This document shows positions 1 to 8,557 of a stretch of DNA of 64,000 bases, in pieces. This DNA is from Reinekea marina (GTDB taxonomy: Bacteria; Pseudomonadota; Gammaproteobacteria; Pseudomonadales; Natronospirillaceae), in contig NZ_JAUFQI010000001.1 of NCBI RefSeq assembly GCF_030409715.1, positions 372,001 to 436,000 on the forward strand, in the 5' to 3' direction. Under the pieces are notes generated by a model. That model saw nothing but the letters and a program-made list of their open reading frames with translations. It did no database searches and had not been told where the DNA came from. The translations under genes were made by a program, and so were the position numbers. How positions within the stretch are numbered: the stretch's first letter is position 1; each line of letters begins with the position of its first letter.

Positions 1-1
1 T

Positions 2-61
2 CAAGCCGAGTTAACGGTTCGTGTTAAAGCCGTTGAAGCATTGTTGGTTAATCAGCTTTAG
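2..61 (+). CDS. 3' end of an upstream gene (partial)
   Basis: An open frame runs in from the window edge and stops at TAG (59-61), giving a 19-residue C-terminus ending ...EALLVNQL. It converges on the MATE gene, whose stop lies 38 nt further on. The fragment is too short to identify. It is called because it is open to the edge and leaves a normal convergent gap, but a chance open frame of this size cannot be excluded. Confidence 0.35.
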   Translation, partial: QAELTVRVKAVEALLVNQL

Positions 62-98
62 TCGAATCGCAGTCATGCTTCTTGCGTGGTATTTAAGG

Positions 99-1442
99 TT
101 AATAGACACGCCGGAAGAATACGGTCAATAACCAAAGTGACCGCACCATAAACATACAATGAAAGCTCAACCACAACCCTGTGTTGGACTCGATTAAAAA
201 CCAACTGATGCCAAAAAAGCTTAAAAAGCCAAAGACCACGCTGTTACGCATGGCTTTTGATTCTCGTGCACCAATGAATATACCGTCTAACCAAAATGCT
301 AATCCACCCGTGATCGGTAGCCACGCAATGAGCCAGATGACTTGATTGGCTTCGATAAGCACATCTGGCTGGCTATTCAGCAATGCCACAAAATGGCTGC
401 CGAACACACCAAAAAAAGCGCTCATGGTGAGCATAAATCCAACCGTTAATAAGAATGTGGTTTTAAACACTAACCTTTTGAGTGGCTTATTGTTACGACC
501 AATAGCATGACCCGTTTGAGCCTCTGCGGCAGCGGCAGTGCCGTCTAAAAAATGCGAAATAAAGTAGAAAAACTGCAGCAGTAACCCATTGGCTGCAAGT
601 GTAGACGCTCCTAAATCTGCACTAATTCGACTGAACCATAAAAAACTGGTCAGTAAAATAAAGGTACGAACAAAGATATGGGAACTGACTTCGAAGATTG
701 GTTTAAAAGCCTGCCATTTAATGCTAAATGAACTAACTTTCGCGTTTTTTAAAGACGTTGACTGAAAAGTTCGCCACAATCGCCACAATATTAAACTTAG
801 GCCAAGGTACTCACTGATGACTGTACCCCAAGCAATACCATCAATTGTCATGCCCAGCCCATAAACGAACCATAGGTTTAAGCCGATATTTGCCACTTGG
901 CTTACGGCGACTGTTTGTAAGCCAATCTTTGTGTTTTGCATGCCAATAAAAAAGCCCAGCAATAAAGAATTTAACACTAATGCCGGGACGCCAAACATTC
1001 GGATACTTAAATACAGTTGGGCTTGTTCTGCGACGACCGCTGGCGGGTTTATAAACGTTAGCCCTACTTTGATGAAAAGCGGCGAAAACAAAATGAACGA
1101 TACGATTAAGAAAAGCGCTAAAGCTAGGTAGCGATACAACGTCAGTTTTAACTCGGTGTAATTTTTCTGACCAAGGAGTTGCGATGTAAACCCCGATAAA
1201 CCCATGGCCAGAAAATTAAAACCGCCAAATACATAAGCCATGAGTGCCAGGCCCGCAGTTACACCAGCTAAATAGAGGCTGTTGTCGAGGTGGCCGAGTA
1301 TCGCCGCATCGGTTAACCCTAATAATGGCATAGACATATTCGCCAATATAACTGGCCACGCTAGCGACCAGCTTTTAAAAAGTGCTGTTTTTTCCTCTTT
1401 TGCAAAAATATTTGCGAAAAAATTAAATATTTTTAATGACAT
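99..1442 (-). CDS. MATE family efflux transporter (DinF-like)
   Basis: A 447-residue polytopic inner-membrane protein with about twelve hydrophobic segments in two similar halves. The N-terminal half has the typical DinF-type stretch (WPVILANMSMPLLGLTDAA) in helix 1, followed by a Gly-rich loop (MGLSGFTSQLLGQ). MATE proteins export cationic drugs or metabolites in exchange for Na+ or H+; the DinF branch is linked to oxidative and bile stress in other bacteria. The substrate here cannot be read from sequence. The gene is transcribed away from the cox cluster, and the two share the 219-nt intergenic region 1443-1661. Length is normal for the family and no frameshift is visible. Confidence 0.9.
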   Translation of the reverse strand: MSLKIFNFFANIFAKEEKTALFKSWSLAWPVILANMSMPLLGLTDAAILGHLDNSLYLAGVTAGLALMAYVFGGFNFLAMGLSGFTSQLLGQKNYTELKLTLYRYLALALFLIVSFILFSPLFIKVGLTFINPPAVVAEQAQLYLSIRMFGVPALVLNSLLLGFFIGMQNTKIGLQTVAVSQVANIGLNLWFVYGLGMTIDGIAWGTVISEYLGLSLILWRLWRTFQSTSLKNAKVSSFSIKWQAFKPIFEVSSHIFVRTFILLTSFLWFSRISADLGASTLAANGLLLQFFYFISHFLDGTAAAAEAQTGHAIGRNNKPLKRLVFKTTFLLTVGFMLTMSAFFGVFGSHFVALLNSQPDVLIEANQVIWLIAWLPITGGLAFWLDGIFIGARESKAMRNSVVFGFLSFFGISWFLIESNTGLWLSFHCMFMVRSLWLLTVFFRRVY

Positions 1443-1523
1443 AGATCAACTTTAAGTGACTGATTTATATAGATTTTCTCACAAATATACATCGGCTGAT
1501 GGTTTTTTGATCTAAAAACCCTC

Positions 1524-1553
1524 TTGGGTGTTTAAATTAACACTGTTTATACT
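1524..1553 (+). promoter_or_regulatory. Candidate sigma-70 promoter of the cox cluster
   Basis: TTGGGT (1524-1529) and TATACT (1548-1553) are separated by 18 nt, about 100 nt upstream of the coxB start, and are the best promoter-like pair I see in the MATE-coxB gap. The -35 box overlaps a small imperfect inverted repeat (ACCC-N4-GGGT, 1518-1529), which could be a regulator site or chance. This is pattern matching only. Confidence 0.4.
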
Positions 1554-1661
1554 AAGGGTGTAAGGATTTCATCGGTTTCTATAAGGATTCTAAGAAAACT
1601 TATTCAATTGAGTTAATTGAATCCTTTGATGACCAAAAATAACAATAAACAGGGGTGAATT

Positions 1662-2801
1662 ATGCCGTTTAAGCTGCTTGTTAGAACAGTGGCACTACTG
1701 GTCTTTGCGTTGAGTTCTCTCGCGCATGCCGACTGGGAATTAAATATGCCACGAGGTGTCACAGACATAAGTGCGGATGTGTATGGTCTGCACATGCTGA
1801 CGTTTTGGGTCTGCGTTGTCATTGGCATACTGGTGTTTGGTGTCATGTTCTACGCAATGTTCAAACACAGAAAATCAAAAGGGGCCGTTGCCTCTAATTT
1901 CCATGAAAGTACAAAAGTAGAATTACTTTGGACCATTATTCCAACCATCATCATTGTTGCCATTGGTGTTCGAGCCTTCTTTACATTGGAAAAAATGTAC
2001 GATTTTGAAGACTCCTCTATGACGGTAGAAGTTGTTGGTTATCAATGGAAGTGGCGTTATACCTATTTGGATGAAAACCCAGATGAACAAGTGAGTTTCT
2101 TCTCAACGTTAACTACGCCTCAAGATCAGATTAATAACTTACAAGAGAAGTCAGAAAACTACTTACTTGAAGTTGATGAGCCATTGGTTTTACCTGTCGG
2201 CACGAAAGTTCGCTTTGTGTTGTCGTCGGCTGATGTAATTCACAGCTGGTGGGTACCGCAGTTAGCCGTTAAGAAAGATGCAATTCCAGGTATTGTGAAT
2301 GAAAGCTGGACCATTATTAATGAGCCAGGCACTTACCGTGGCCAGTGCACTGAGCTGTGCGGTAAAGATCATGGCTTTATGCCAGTAGTAGTAATTGCAA
2401 AGCCTCAAGCTGAATTTGATGAGTGGTTAGCGGGCAAGAAAGAAGAAGCCCGTAAATTGGCTGAGTTAACACAAAAAGATTGGACCTTTGATGAACTCAT
2501 GACCTTGGGTGAATCGGTTTACCAGAAGAACTGTGCCTCTTGTCACCAAGCCAATGGCGAAGGTGTACCGGGTGTATTCCCTGGCTTAAAAGGCAGCCCA
2601 ATTGCCACCGGCGCGGTATTTGATCATTTAGATGTAGTGATTAATGGGTCTGCGAAGAACCCAGCCATGTCAGCCTTTGGCGCACAATTGAGCGAAGTAG
2701 ATCTAGCTGCGGTTATTACCTACGAGCGAAATGCGTGGGGCAATGACATGGGCGATATGGTTACGCCAGTAGACGTTCTCAACTTTAATTCGGGTCAATA
2801 G
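1662..2801 (+). CDS. coxB: Cytochrome c oxidase subunit II with fused cytochrome c domain
   Basis: Subunit II of an aa3-type terminal oxidase (caa3-like because of the fused heme c). It accepts electrons through the CuA centre and passes them to subunit I. A signal peptide covers residues 1-23 (ending AHA) and two membrane helices lie near 45-65 and 88-107. The CuA site is complete: H194 in the SADVIHSWW segment, then C229, C233, H237 and M240 in GQCTELCGKDHGFM. The C-terminal cytochrome c domain has CASCH at 291-295 and a likely axial Met at 336. The 379-residue length fits subunit II plus cytochrome c. It is the first gene of the oxidase cluster, 10 nt ahead of coxA. Confidence 0.97.
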   Translation: MPFKLLVRTVALLVFALSSLAHADWELNMPRGVTDISADVYGLHMLTFWVCVVIGILVFGVMFYAMFKHRKSKGAVASNFHESTKVELLWTIIPTIIIVAIGVRAFFTLEKMYDFEDSSMTVEVVGYQWKWRYTYLDENPDEQVSFFSTLTTPQDQINNLQEKSENYLLEVDEPLVLPVGTKVRFVLSSADVIHSWWVPQLAVKKDAIPGIVNESWTIINEPGTYRGQCTELCGKDHGFMPVVVIAKPQAEFDEWLAGKKEEARKLAELTQKDWTFDELMTLGESVYQKNCASCHQANGEGVPGVFPGLKGSPIATGAVFDHLDVVINGSAKNPAMSAFGAQLSEVDLAAVITYERNAWGNDMGDMVTPVDVLNFNSGQ

Positions 2802-2811
2802 GAGATTTGTT

Positions 2812-4395
2812 ATGACAGCAGTTACCGATCATCACGATGATCATGAACATCATGGCCCGGCTAAAGGTATAGGCCGCTGGTTATATTCTACCAACCACAA
2901 AGACATCGGCACACTGTATCTATGGTTCAGTTTTGCTATGTTTATTTTAGGTGGTGCTTTTGCAATGGTCATCCGTGCTGAATTATTTCAGCCGGGTTTG
3001 CAATTAGTTCAACCTGAGTTTTTCAACCAAATGACTACCATGCATGGTTTGGTGATGGTATTTGGTGCAGTCATGCCAGCGTTTGTGGGTTTAGCTAACT
3101 GGATGATCCCACTCATGATTGGTGCGCCAGATATGGCGTTACCACGCATGAATAACTTGAGTTTTTGGATTCTTCCTTTTGCGTTTGCCATGTTGGCCAG
3201 CACGTTGTTTATGGAAGGCGGCGCACCTAACTTTGGTTGGACCTTTTACGCGCCATTATCGACAACGTATGCGCCTCCAAGTGTAACCTTCTTTATTTTT
3301 GCGGTTCATATTATGGGTGCGAGCTCAATTATGGGGGCAATTAACGTTGTTGCGACCATTTTGAATATGCGCGCTCCAGGTATGACTTGGATGAAGATGC
3401 CATTATTCGTGTGGACGTGGTTAATCACGGCGTTCTTGTTGATCGCGGTAATGCCAGTGTTGGCTGGCGTGGTTACGATGATGTTGATGGATATTCACTT
3501 CGGCACCTCTTTCTTTAATGCCGCTGGGGGTGGTTCACCTGTATTGTTCCAGCATTTATTCTGGTTCTTTGGTCACCCAGAAGTGTACATCATGATTTTA
3601 CCGGCCTTTGGTGTGGTTTCCGCTATCATTCCAACCTTCTCGCGTAAGCCACTATTTGGCTATGCGTCTATGGTATACGCCACTGCGTCGATTGCTTTAT
3701 TGAGTTTCATTGTTTGGGCTCACCACATGTTTACCGTTGGTATCCCATTTGCCGGTGAATTGTTCTTTATGGCCGCCACCATGTTGATCTCGATTCCGAC
3801 AGGTGTGAAGGTATTTAACTGGGTCACCACTATGTTCCGTGGTTCGATCACATTTGAAACTCCGATGCTGTTCTCAATCGCCTTCGTGGTGTTGTTTACC
3901 ATTGGTGGCTTCTCAGGGTTGATGCTTGCGGTGGCTCCTGCAGATTTCCAGTATCACGATACTTACTTTGTTGTTGCTCACTTCCACTATGTTCTTGTTC
4001 CGGGCGCTGTATTCTCAATTATGGCGGCTGCCTATTACTGGTTACCTAAGTGGTCAGGCAAAATGTACAACGAGACATTAGGTAAGGTTCACTTTTGGTT
4101 GAGTTTTGTGGGCGTTAACTTAACGTTCTTCCCACAACACTTTATTGGCTTGGCCGGTATGCCACGTCGAATTCCGGACTATGCCGTGCAGTTTGCCGAT
4201 TTCAACATGGTGTCGAGTGTGGGTGCGTTCTTGTTTGGTGCGAGCCAGATCTTATTCCTGTACATCGTGATCAATACGATTATGGCAGGTAAGAAAGCGC
4301 CAGCGAAACCTTGGGAAGGTGCGGAAGGGCTTGAGTGGACTGTACCATCTCCAGCGCCGTTCCATACTTTTTCTACGCCACCTAAAGTAGATTAA
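2812..4395 (+). CDS. coxA: Cytochrome c oxidase subunit I
   Basis: Catalytic heme-copper subunit of the aa3 oxidase (also called ctaD), reducing O2 to water and pumping protons. It has 527 residues and twelve membrane helices. The metal ligands are all present: H78 and H392 for low-spin heme a, H390 for heme a3, and H255, H304 and H305 for CuB. Y259 sits in HPEVY as the His-Tyr crosslink partner, and E257 of the same motif is the D-channel glutamate of type A1 oxidases. The N-terminus is unusually His/Asp-rich (residues 6-14), which might bind metal but may be incidental. It lies 10 nt after coxB with a GGAG-type ribosome site. Confidence 0.98.
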   Translation: MTAVTDHHDDHEHHGPAKGIGRWLYSTNHKDIGTLYLWFSFAMFILGGAFAMVIRAELFQPGLQLVQPEFFNQMTTMHGLVMVFGAVMPAFVGLANWMIPLMIGAPDMALPRMNNLSFWILPFAFAMLASTLFMEGGAPNFGWTFYAPLSTTYAPPSVTFFIFAVHIMGASSIMGAINVVATILNMRAPGMTWMKMPLFVWTWLITAFLLIAVMPVLAGVVTMMLMDIHFGTSFFNAAGGGSPVLFQHLFWFFGHPEVYIMILPAFGVVSAIIPTFSRKPLFGYASMVYATASIALLSFIVWAHHMFTVGIPFAGELFFMAATMLISIPTGVKVFNWVTTMFRGSITFETPMLFSIAFVVLFTIGGFSGLMLAVAPADFQYHDTYFVVAHFHYVLVPGAVFSIMAAAYYWLPKWSGKMYNETLGKVHFWLSFVGVNLTFFPQHFIGLAGMPRRIPDYAVQFADFNMVSSVGAFLFGASQILFLYIVINTIMAGKKAPAKPWEGAEGLEWTVPSPAPFHTFSTPPKVD

Positions 4396-4410
4396 GAAGA
4401 CGTTATTGCT

Positions 4411-5007
4411 ATGACTGAACATACACAGACAGATCAGCCAATATCTCATAAAAAGGTGGTCATCAGCTCAGTGCTGGTGGTTATCGGGATGGTTCTGTTT
4501 GTGTACTTCGTACTTCGACCGATGTATTACCTGATATGTGAATGGACTGGTATTACCGGCAGCACATTTGAGGAGGTCGAAGCACGATCGTTCGAGGTTG
4601 ATTACGATCGCCCAATCAAAGTTCAGTTTTTAGCAATGAATAACGCCAGTATGCCCTGGAAGTTTAAGCCAGTAGAAACGGAAATAATTGCTTACCCTGG
4701 TGAGCAAACGTCTATTTTCTACTACGCTAAAAATACCAGTCAGCGAGATATGGTGGCTCAAGCGGTTCCGAGTTTATCGCCTTTTGATGCAACCAATTAT
4801 TTTTTAAAAACTGAGTGCTTTTGTTTTAATTCTCAGCCATTGGCGGCTGGTGAAGAGGTCGATATGGGGTTGGTTTTTCAAATAGACCCCGATTTACCGG
4901 AGTGGGTAAAAACGATCAGCTTAACCTATTCACTCTTTGATATTACCGAAAGCGCACAACTTGCTGAACAAAAGACCATTAACAACAGTGATCAAGCAAC
5001 CAACTAG
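4411..5007 (+). CDS. ctaG: Cytochrome c oxidase assembly protein CtaG/Cox11
   Basis: Membrane-anchored copper chaperone that loads CuB in subunit I. A single N-terminal membrane helix (about 16-40) leads into a periplasmic beta domain. The copper-binding CFCF motif is at residues 136-139. The 198-residue length is typical. It lies 15 nt after coxA and before coxC, the usual gammaproteobacterial order. The C-terminal tail after residue 180 is polar and poorly conserved in the family. Confidence 0.95.
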   Translation: MTEHTQTDQPISHKKVVISSVLVVIGMVLFVYFVLRPMYYLICEWTGITGSTFEEVEARSFEVDYDRPIKVQFLAMNNASMPWKFKPVETEIIAYPGEQTSIFYYAKNTSQRDMVAQAVPSLSPFDATNYFLKTECFCFNSQPLAAGEEVDMGLVFQIDPDLPEWVKTISLTYSLFDITESAQLAEQKTINNSDQATN

Positions 5008-5058
5008 GTTGTTCGATTAAGAGTACATCAAACACAATAAAAACAATTGGAGAGCAAC

Positions 5059-5961
5059 ATGACCTCATCCAGTCAACATACAGAACATGATCATTATTAT
5101 GTTCCAACGCAATCACGATTGCCGGTATGGACCGCATTTGCAATGTTCCTTACCGTTTTTGGTGCGGGCAGTTTATTCAATGATATGTCAAAGGGCATTG
5201 AATCGAATGCCCAGTGGATACTATTAGCCGGATTTATTGCATTAGCCTTTGTGCTTTATCTTTGGTTTGCAGCCACGATAAAGGAAAACCAAGCCGGTTT
5301 AGTAAATAAGCAGCTTAAACACTCCTACGTTTGGGGAATGGGCTGGTTTATTTTCTCTGAAGTGATGTTTTTTGCTGCATTCTTCGGTGGGCTTTTTTAC
5401 ATTCGTAACTTTGTTGGTCCTTGGATTGGAGGCGAAGGCGCCAAGGGTGTTACAAATTACCTTTATGAAGGCTTTAGCTACAGCTGGCCTATGTTGAGTA
5501 ACCCCGACAACAGTTTGTTTACGCCACCTACAGAAGTAATCAATGCTTGGCATTTACCTCTGTTGAACACGATTCTATTAATAACATCTAGTATTACCCT
5601 AACGTTTGCTCACCATGCATTGCGCGCACGTAAGCGTAAGCAATTAAACATTTGGATGGCCATAACCGTGGCATTGGGTTTAACCTTTTTATTCTTCCAA
5701 ATTGAAGAATACATTGAGGCTTACACGCATCTAGGGCTAACACTGCAATCAGGAATATATGGGTCAACCTTCTTTATGTTGACCGGCTTCCACGGTGCCC
5801 ACGTTACCATTGGTACTTTTATGCTGATTGTACAAATGATTCGTGGCTTTAAAGGTCACTTTGAACCGGACGATCATTTTGGCTTTGAAGCGACCGCATG
5901 GTATTGGCACTTTGTTGATGTTGTGTGGGTCATGTTATTTGTATTTGTTTATATCGTATAA
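5059..5961 (+). CDS. coxC: Cytochrome c oxidase subunit III
   Basis: Subunit III of the aa3 oxidase, which stabilises the proton-pumping core. The protein has 300 residues with seven predicted helices and the conserved segments FFAAFFGGLFYIRN and TGFHGAHVTIGT. I chose the ATG at 5059 because GGAG (5049-5052) lies 6 nt upstream. The in-frame TTG at 5047 would add four residues and has no ribosome site. It closes the structural-subunit part of the cluster and is followed at once by a hairpin. Confidence 0.96.
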   Translation: MTSSSQHTEHDHYYVPTQSRLPVWTAFAMFLTVFGAGSLFNDMSKGIESNAQWILLAGFIALAFVLYLWFAATIKENQAGLVNKQLKHSYVWGMGWFIFSEVMFFAAFFGGLFYIRNFVGPWIGGEGAKGVTNYLYEGFSYSWPMLSNPDNSLFTPPTEVINAWHLPLLNTILLITSSITLTFAHHALRARKRKQLNIWMAITVALGLTFLFFQIEEYIEAYTHLGLTLQSGIYGSTFFMLTGFHGAHVTIGTFMLIVQMIRGFKGHFEPDDHFGFEATAWYWHFVDVVWVMLFVFVYIV

Positions 5962-5970
5962 ATAAACACT

Positions 5971-5999
5971 CTGGACAGGCTTAGTATTTGCCTGTCCAG
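5971..5999. terminator. Hairpin between coxC and the convergent DUF2909 gene
   Basis: A perfect 10-bp stem (CTGGACAGGC at 5971-5980, GCCTGTCCAG at 5990-5999) encloses a 9-nt loop. It starts 9 nt after the coxC stop and contains the stop codon and last codons of the minus-strand DUF2909 gene. There is no long U tract on the plus strand; the minus strand is followed by a T-rich run. It probably ends transcription in both directions, or stabilises mRNA ends. Confidence 0.6.
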
Positions 6000-6205
6000 G
6001 GTGCTCCAATCGTCAACTCCCCAGTAAAAAAACCAATTGCCACAACGACGCCAATAGCCACAGCTAGAGTCACTCGAATGGTTAGCCAGTTGAGAGTCTT
6101 TGATTTTCCATGCGCTTGACCTTGCTCTTTAAAAAGAGCTTTTAGTGAAGCCGCAAGTGACACTAACATGGCAATGATTAAAATCACGAGAATAAATTTA
6201 TACAT
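5981..6205 (-). CDS. Twin-transmembrane protein, DUF2909 family
   Basis: A 74-residue protein with two hydrophobic helices (about 4-24 and 45-65) joined by a short basic loop, the DUF2909 pattern. Members sit between coxC and SURF1 in many gammaproteobacterial oxidase clusters, so a role in oxidase assembly or stability is a reasonable inference; no biochemical function is established to my knowledge. I chose the ATG at 6205 (MYKFIL...) over an upstream start that would add 61 polar residues antisense to SURF1. Its start codon interlocks with that of SURF1 in a shared CATG (6203-6206), so its translation signals lie inside the SURF1 coding region. Confidence 0.85.
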   Translation of the reverse strand: MYKFILVILIIAMLVSLAASLKALFKEQGQAHGKSKTLNWLTIRVTLAVAIGVVVAIGFFTGELTIGAPWTGKY

Positions 6206-6926
6206 GAAAGTACCTGTCATAGTTGTATTAAAGCGGTTTAAGCCCGGTAAGTTATTAACGGTGTTTTTTACGGTATTTTTTTGTTTATTCTTAACCTTGG
6301 GTTTTTGGCAGTTAAATAGAGCACACGAAAAATCGATCTTAGCTGAGCAGGTTAATTCATCGGCCAGCCAATTTGAAGCCTCGACCAACCCATCACCTTA
6401 TCAATCCTTTAAAATAGCAGGGCAGTTTACCGAGCTGCCAACCTTTTATATGGATAACCGAACGCTGAATGGGCAGGCGGGTTACGAGGTTTGGTTGTTC
6501 TTTGAAACCAAGCAAGGACGCTGGTTGGTTTCTTCTGGGTGGGTCGCTGGGCTAAATACTCGCGAAAAAATGCCTAGCTTTGAGCTTTCGACAAAACCCC
6601 AAGCTATTGAAATTATTGTACGACCCGATTCAGAAAACCCGATGTACGGTGTCGATACAAATACGCCCTTAAACGACGGTAAAAGTGTTTGGTTGGTACA
6701 AAGCCTAAATCAACAATGGATTGAAAATTTATACCCTAAAAAGCCATTGCTCGGATTGGCTCAATTAAAAGATTCTGAGCTCTTTGGCGTAGGGCCTAGT
6801 GTTTGGCAACCATCAGTCATGACCGTAGAAAAACACCTTGGGTATTCATTGCAATGGTTTGGTATGTCGATAGCTTTGCTGGGCATGTTTTTGTATGCTG
6901 GCTTTTCTAGAAAGCAACAACAATAA
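6204..6926 (+). CDS. surf1: SURF1 family cytochrome oxidase assembly protein
   Basis: SURF1/Shy1 proteins help insert heme a into oxidase subunit I. This one has 240 residues, with membrane helices at each end (about 17-38 and 215-235) around a periplasmic domain. Family hallmarks are the LGFWQLNRAHEK stretch after helix 1, DNRTLNGQAGYEVW, and GWVAGLNTRE. The ATG at 6204 gives the usual N-terminus; an upstream ATG at 6168 would add twelve residues without a ribosome site. No strong Shine-Dalgarno precedes 6204, and the 5' region is coding for DUF2909 on the other strand. Confidence 0.93.
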   Translation: MKVPVIVVLKRFKPGKLLTVFFTVFFCLFLTLGFWQLNRAHEKSILAEQVNSSASQFEASTNPSPYQSFKIAGQFTELPTFYMDNRTLNGQAGYEVWLFFETKQGRWLVSSGWVAGLNTREKMPSFELSTKPQAIEIIVRPDSENPMYGVDTNTPLNDGKSVWLVQSLNQQWIENLYPKKPLLGLAQLKDSELFGVGPSVWQPSVMTVEKHLGYSLQWFGMSIALLGMFLYAGFSRKQQQ

Positions 6927-6945
6927 AATATTAGAGGATGTAACC

Positions 6946-7536
6946 GTGTCACAGAATTCAGCCGTTTCTCCGGCGCAGAGTGCTCCATACAGTAAAATGC
7001 AGCTACTCATCATTCTTTTAACGCCTATTATAGTGATGGGCGCTTCTAGTTGGTTGTATTTTAGTGGGGTGTTAATGCCAGATGGTCACACCAACAAAGG
7101 CGTACTGTTGACGCCGGTATTGTCCGTGACCGACTTTGGTTTTCCTGAGCCCGTCATTAGCGAAGAGCGTCAGTGGATGATGATTCAACTTTCTACCGAT
7201 TGTACCGAGCAATGTGAAGAACGTGTCTACGTTCAACGCCAAATTCACGTAGCACTGGGTAAGCTGGAATCGCGTATTGATCGGGTGTTGCTTACTGAAA
7301 ATTCGAACAGTGACCAGTTAAAACAAAACTTCCCTCGATTAACGATAAAGCCAATCACTCAACAGGATTTAAGCGAACAATTGCGTGAGCGCGTTCCTGA
7401 AGAAGTGTTATTAAACAACCCCGTGTTTATTGCCGACCCTTTTGGAAACGTCATGCTCTACTTTACAGATGAACATGATTATAAAGCCCAAATCAGTGAC
7501 ATTAAGAAGTTACTGAAATTATCAACAATAGGGTGA
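6946..7536 (+). CDS. SCO/thioredoxin-like membrane-anchored protein in cox cluster
   Basis: A 196-residue protein with one membrane helix (about 19-40) and a periplasmic domain. Residues 86-90 form CTEQC, the CxxxC spacing of SCO copper chaperones, and VFIADPFGNVMLYF near the C-terminus resembles the SCO segment around 'VIDPNGHFV'. The proline after the second Cys and the distal SCO histidine are not obvious, so it is a divergent relative. An unnamed protein commonly occupies this slot between SURF1 and ctaA. The start is GTG at 6946, with GAGG (6934-6937) 8 nt upstream; a longer frame from 6895 would overlap SURF1. A role in copper or thiol handling for oxidase assembly is inferred. Confidence 0.8.
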   Translation: MSQNSAVSPAQSAPYSKMQLLIILLTPIIVMGASSWLYFSGVLMPDGHTNKGVLLTPVLSVTDFGFPEPVISEERQWMMIQLSTDCTEQCEERVYVQRQIHVALGKLESRIDRVLLTENSNSDQLKQNFPRLTIKPITQQDLSEQLRERVPEEVLLNNPVFIADPFGNVMLYFTDEHDYKAQISDIKKLLKLSTIG

Positions 7537-7540
7537 TGCC

Positions 7541-8557
7541 ATGAGCTTTAGAAAAGTAAAACCCGGTTTTGGGTTGTCTCTATTAGCGACCATAGTGGTT
7601 TCCGTTGTCGTTGTTTTGGGTGCATTCACTCGTTTAGTCGACGCAGGGTTAGGCTGTCCAGACTGGCCAACTTGCTACGGTCATATTTGGGCACCAACGA
7701 CAGAAGGTGAGATTGCTGCGGCGAACAGTGCCTACCCCGAGATTCCGGTTGATCTGAATAAAACTTGGCCAGAAATGGTTCATCGCTATTTTGCGTCGAG
7801 TTTAGGGTTGATCATCATCGCCATTGTCGCAGTATCGGTTCGGCATCGAAAATTGCCGGATCAGCCATTTAAACTGCCGTTGTTTTTATTGGCGTTTGTC
7901 ATTATTCAAGGCATTTTCGGTGCTTGGACTGTGACCATGAAATTATTGCCTCAAGTGGTCACGGCTCACTTATTGGGTGGGTTTACAACCTTTACTTTAT
8001 TAGTCATTTTAACCTTACGATTAAGTGGTCTTAATTTTCCAAAAATTTCTTTGTTAAACCGTGCGCTCAAGCCGAAACGATTGGCTGCGGTGACATTGCT
8101 CGCAGTCATTATACAAATCTTTTTAGGCGGCTGGACCAGCTCGAACTATGCCGCTATGGCCTGCCCAGACTTACCTACTTGTCAGTTACAATGGTGGCCA
8201 GAAGCAGATTTTAAAACCGGTTTTGATCTTATTCATCCAATAGGTCCTAACTATCAAGGTGGTTCTTTAGATTTGCCTGCACAAATAGCTATTCATTTGT
8301 CGCATCGTATTGGTGCGATGATTGTTACCTTGCTGAGCTTGATGTTAGTTGCCGTGTTATACATGCGAGGATTGAAGCCATGGGCGATGGGTTTGCTCAC
8401 GCTATTAGCCATTCAAGTTAGCTTAGGGCTCAGTAACGTTTATTTTGGATTACCGCTGTCTGTTGCGGTACTGCACAATCTTTTTGGTGCACTTTTACTT
8501 ATTTATCTCGCGGTTTTGAATGTAATGCTCAACCGTAAGGAGCCTGTTTATGTCTGA
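7541..8557 (+). CDS. ctaA: Heme A synthase (COX15/CtaA)
   Basis: Integral-membrane heme O monooxygenase that oxidises the C8 methyl of heme O to give heme A. The protein has 338 residues and eight helices in two four-helix halves. Paired heme-ligand histidines are visible in MVHRYFAS, VTAHLLGG, HLSHRIGA and VLHNLFGA. The N-terminal loop has CPDWPTCYG and the second half has CPDLPTCQ, the cysteine pairs of the type 2 enzyme. It lies 4 nt after the SCO-like gene and overlaps ctaB by 8 nt, which implies coupled translation of the two heme A steps. Confidence 0.96.
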   Translation: MSFRKVKPGFGLSLLATIVVSVVVVLGAFTRLVDAGLGCPDWPTCYGHIWAPTTEGEIAAANSAYPEIPVDLNKTWPEMVHRYFASSLGLIIIAIVAVSVRHRKLPDQPFKLPLFLLAFVIIQGIFGAWTVTMKLLPQVVTAHLLGGFTTFTLLVILTLRLSGLNFPKISLLNRALKPKRLAAVTLLAVIIQIFLGGWTSSNYAAMACPDLPTCQLQWWPEADFKTGFDLIHPIGPNYQGGSLDLPAQIAIHLSHRIGAMIVTLLSLMLVAVLYMRGLKPWAMGLLTLLAIQVSLGLSNVYFGLPLSVAVLHNLFGALLLIYLAVLNVMLNRKEPVYV

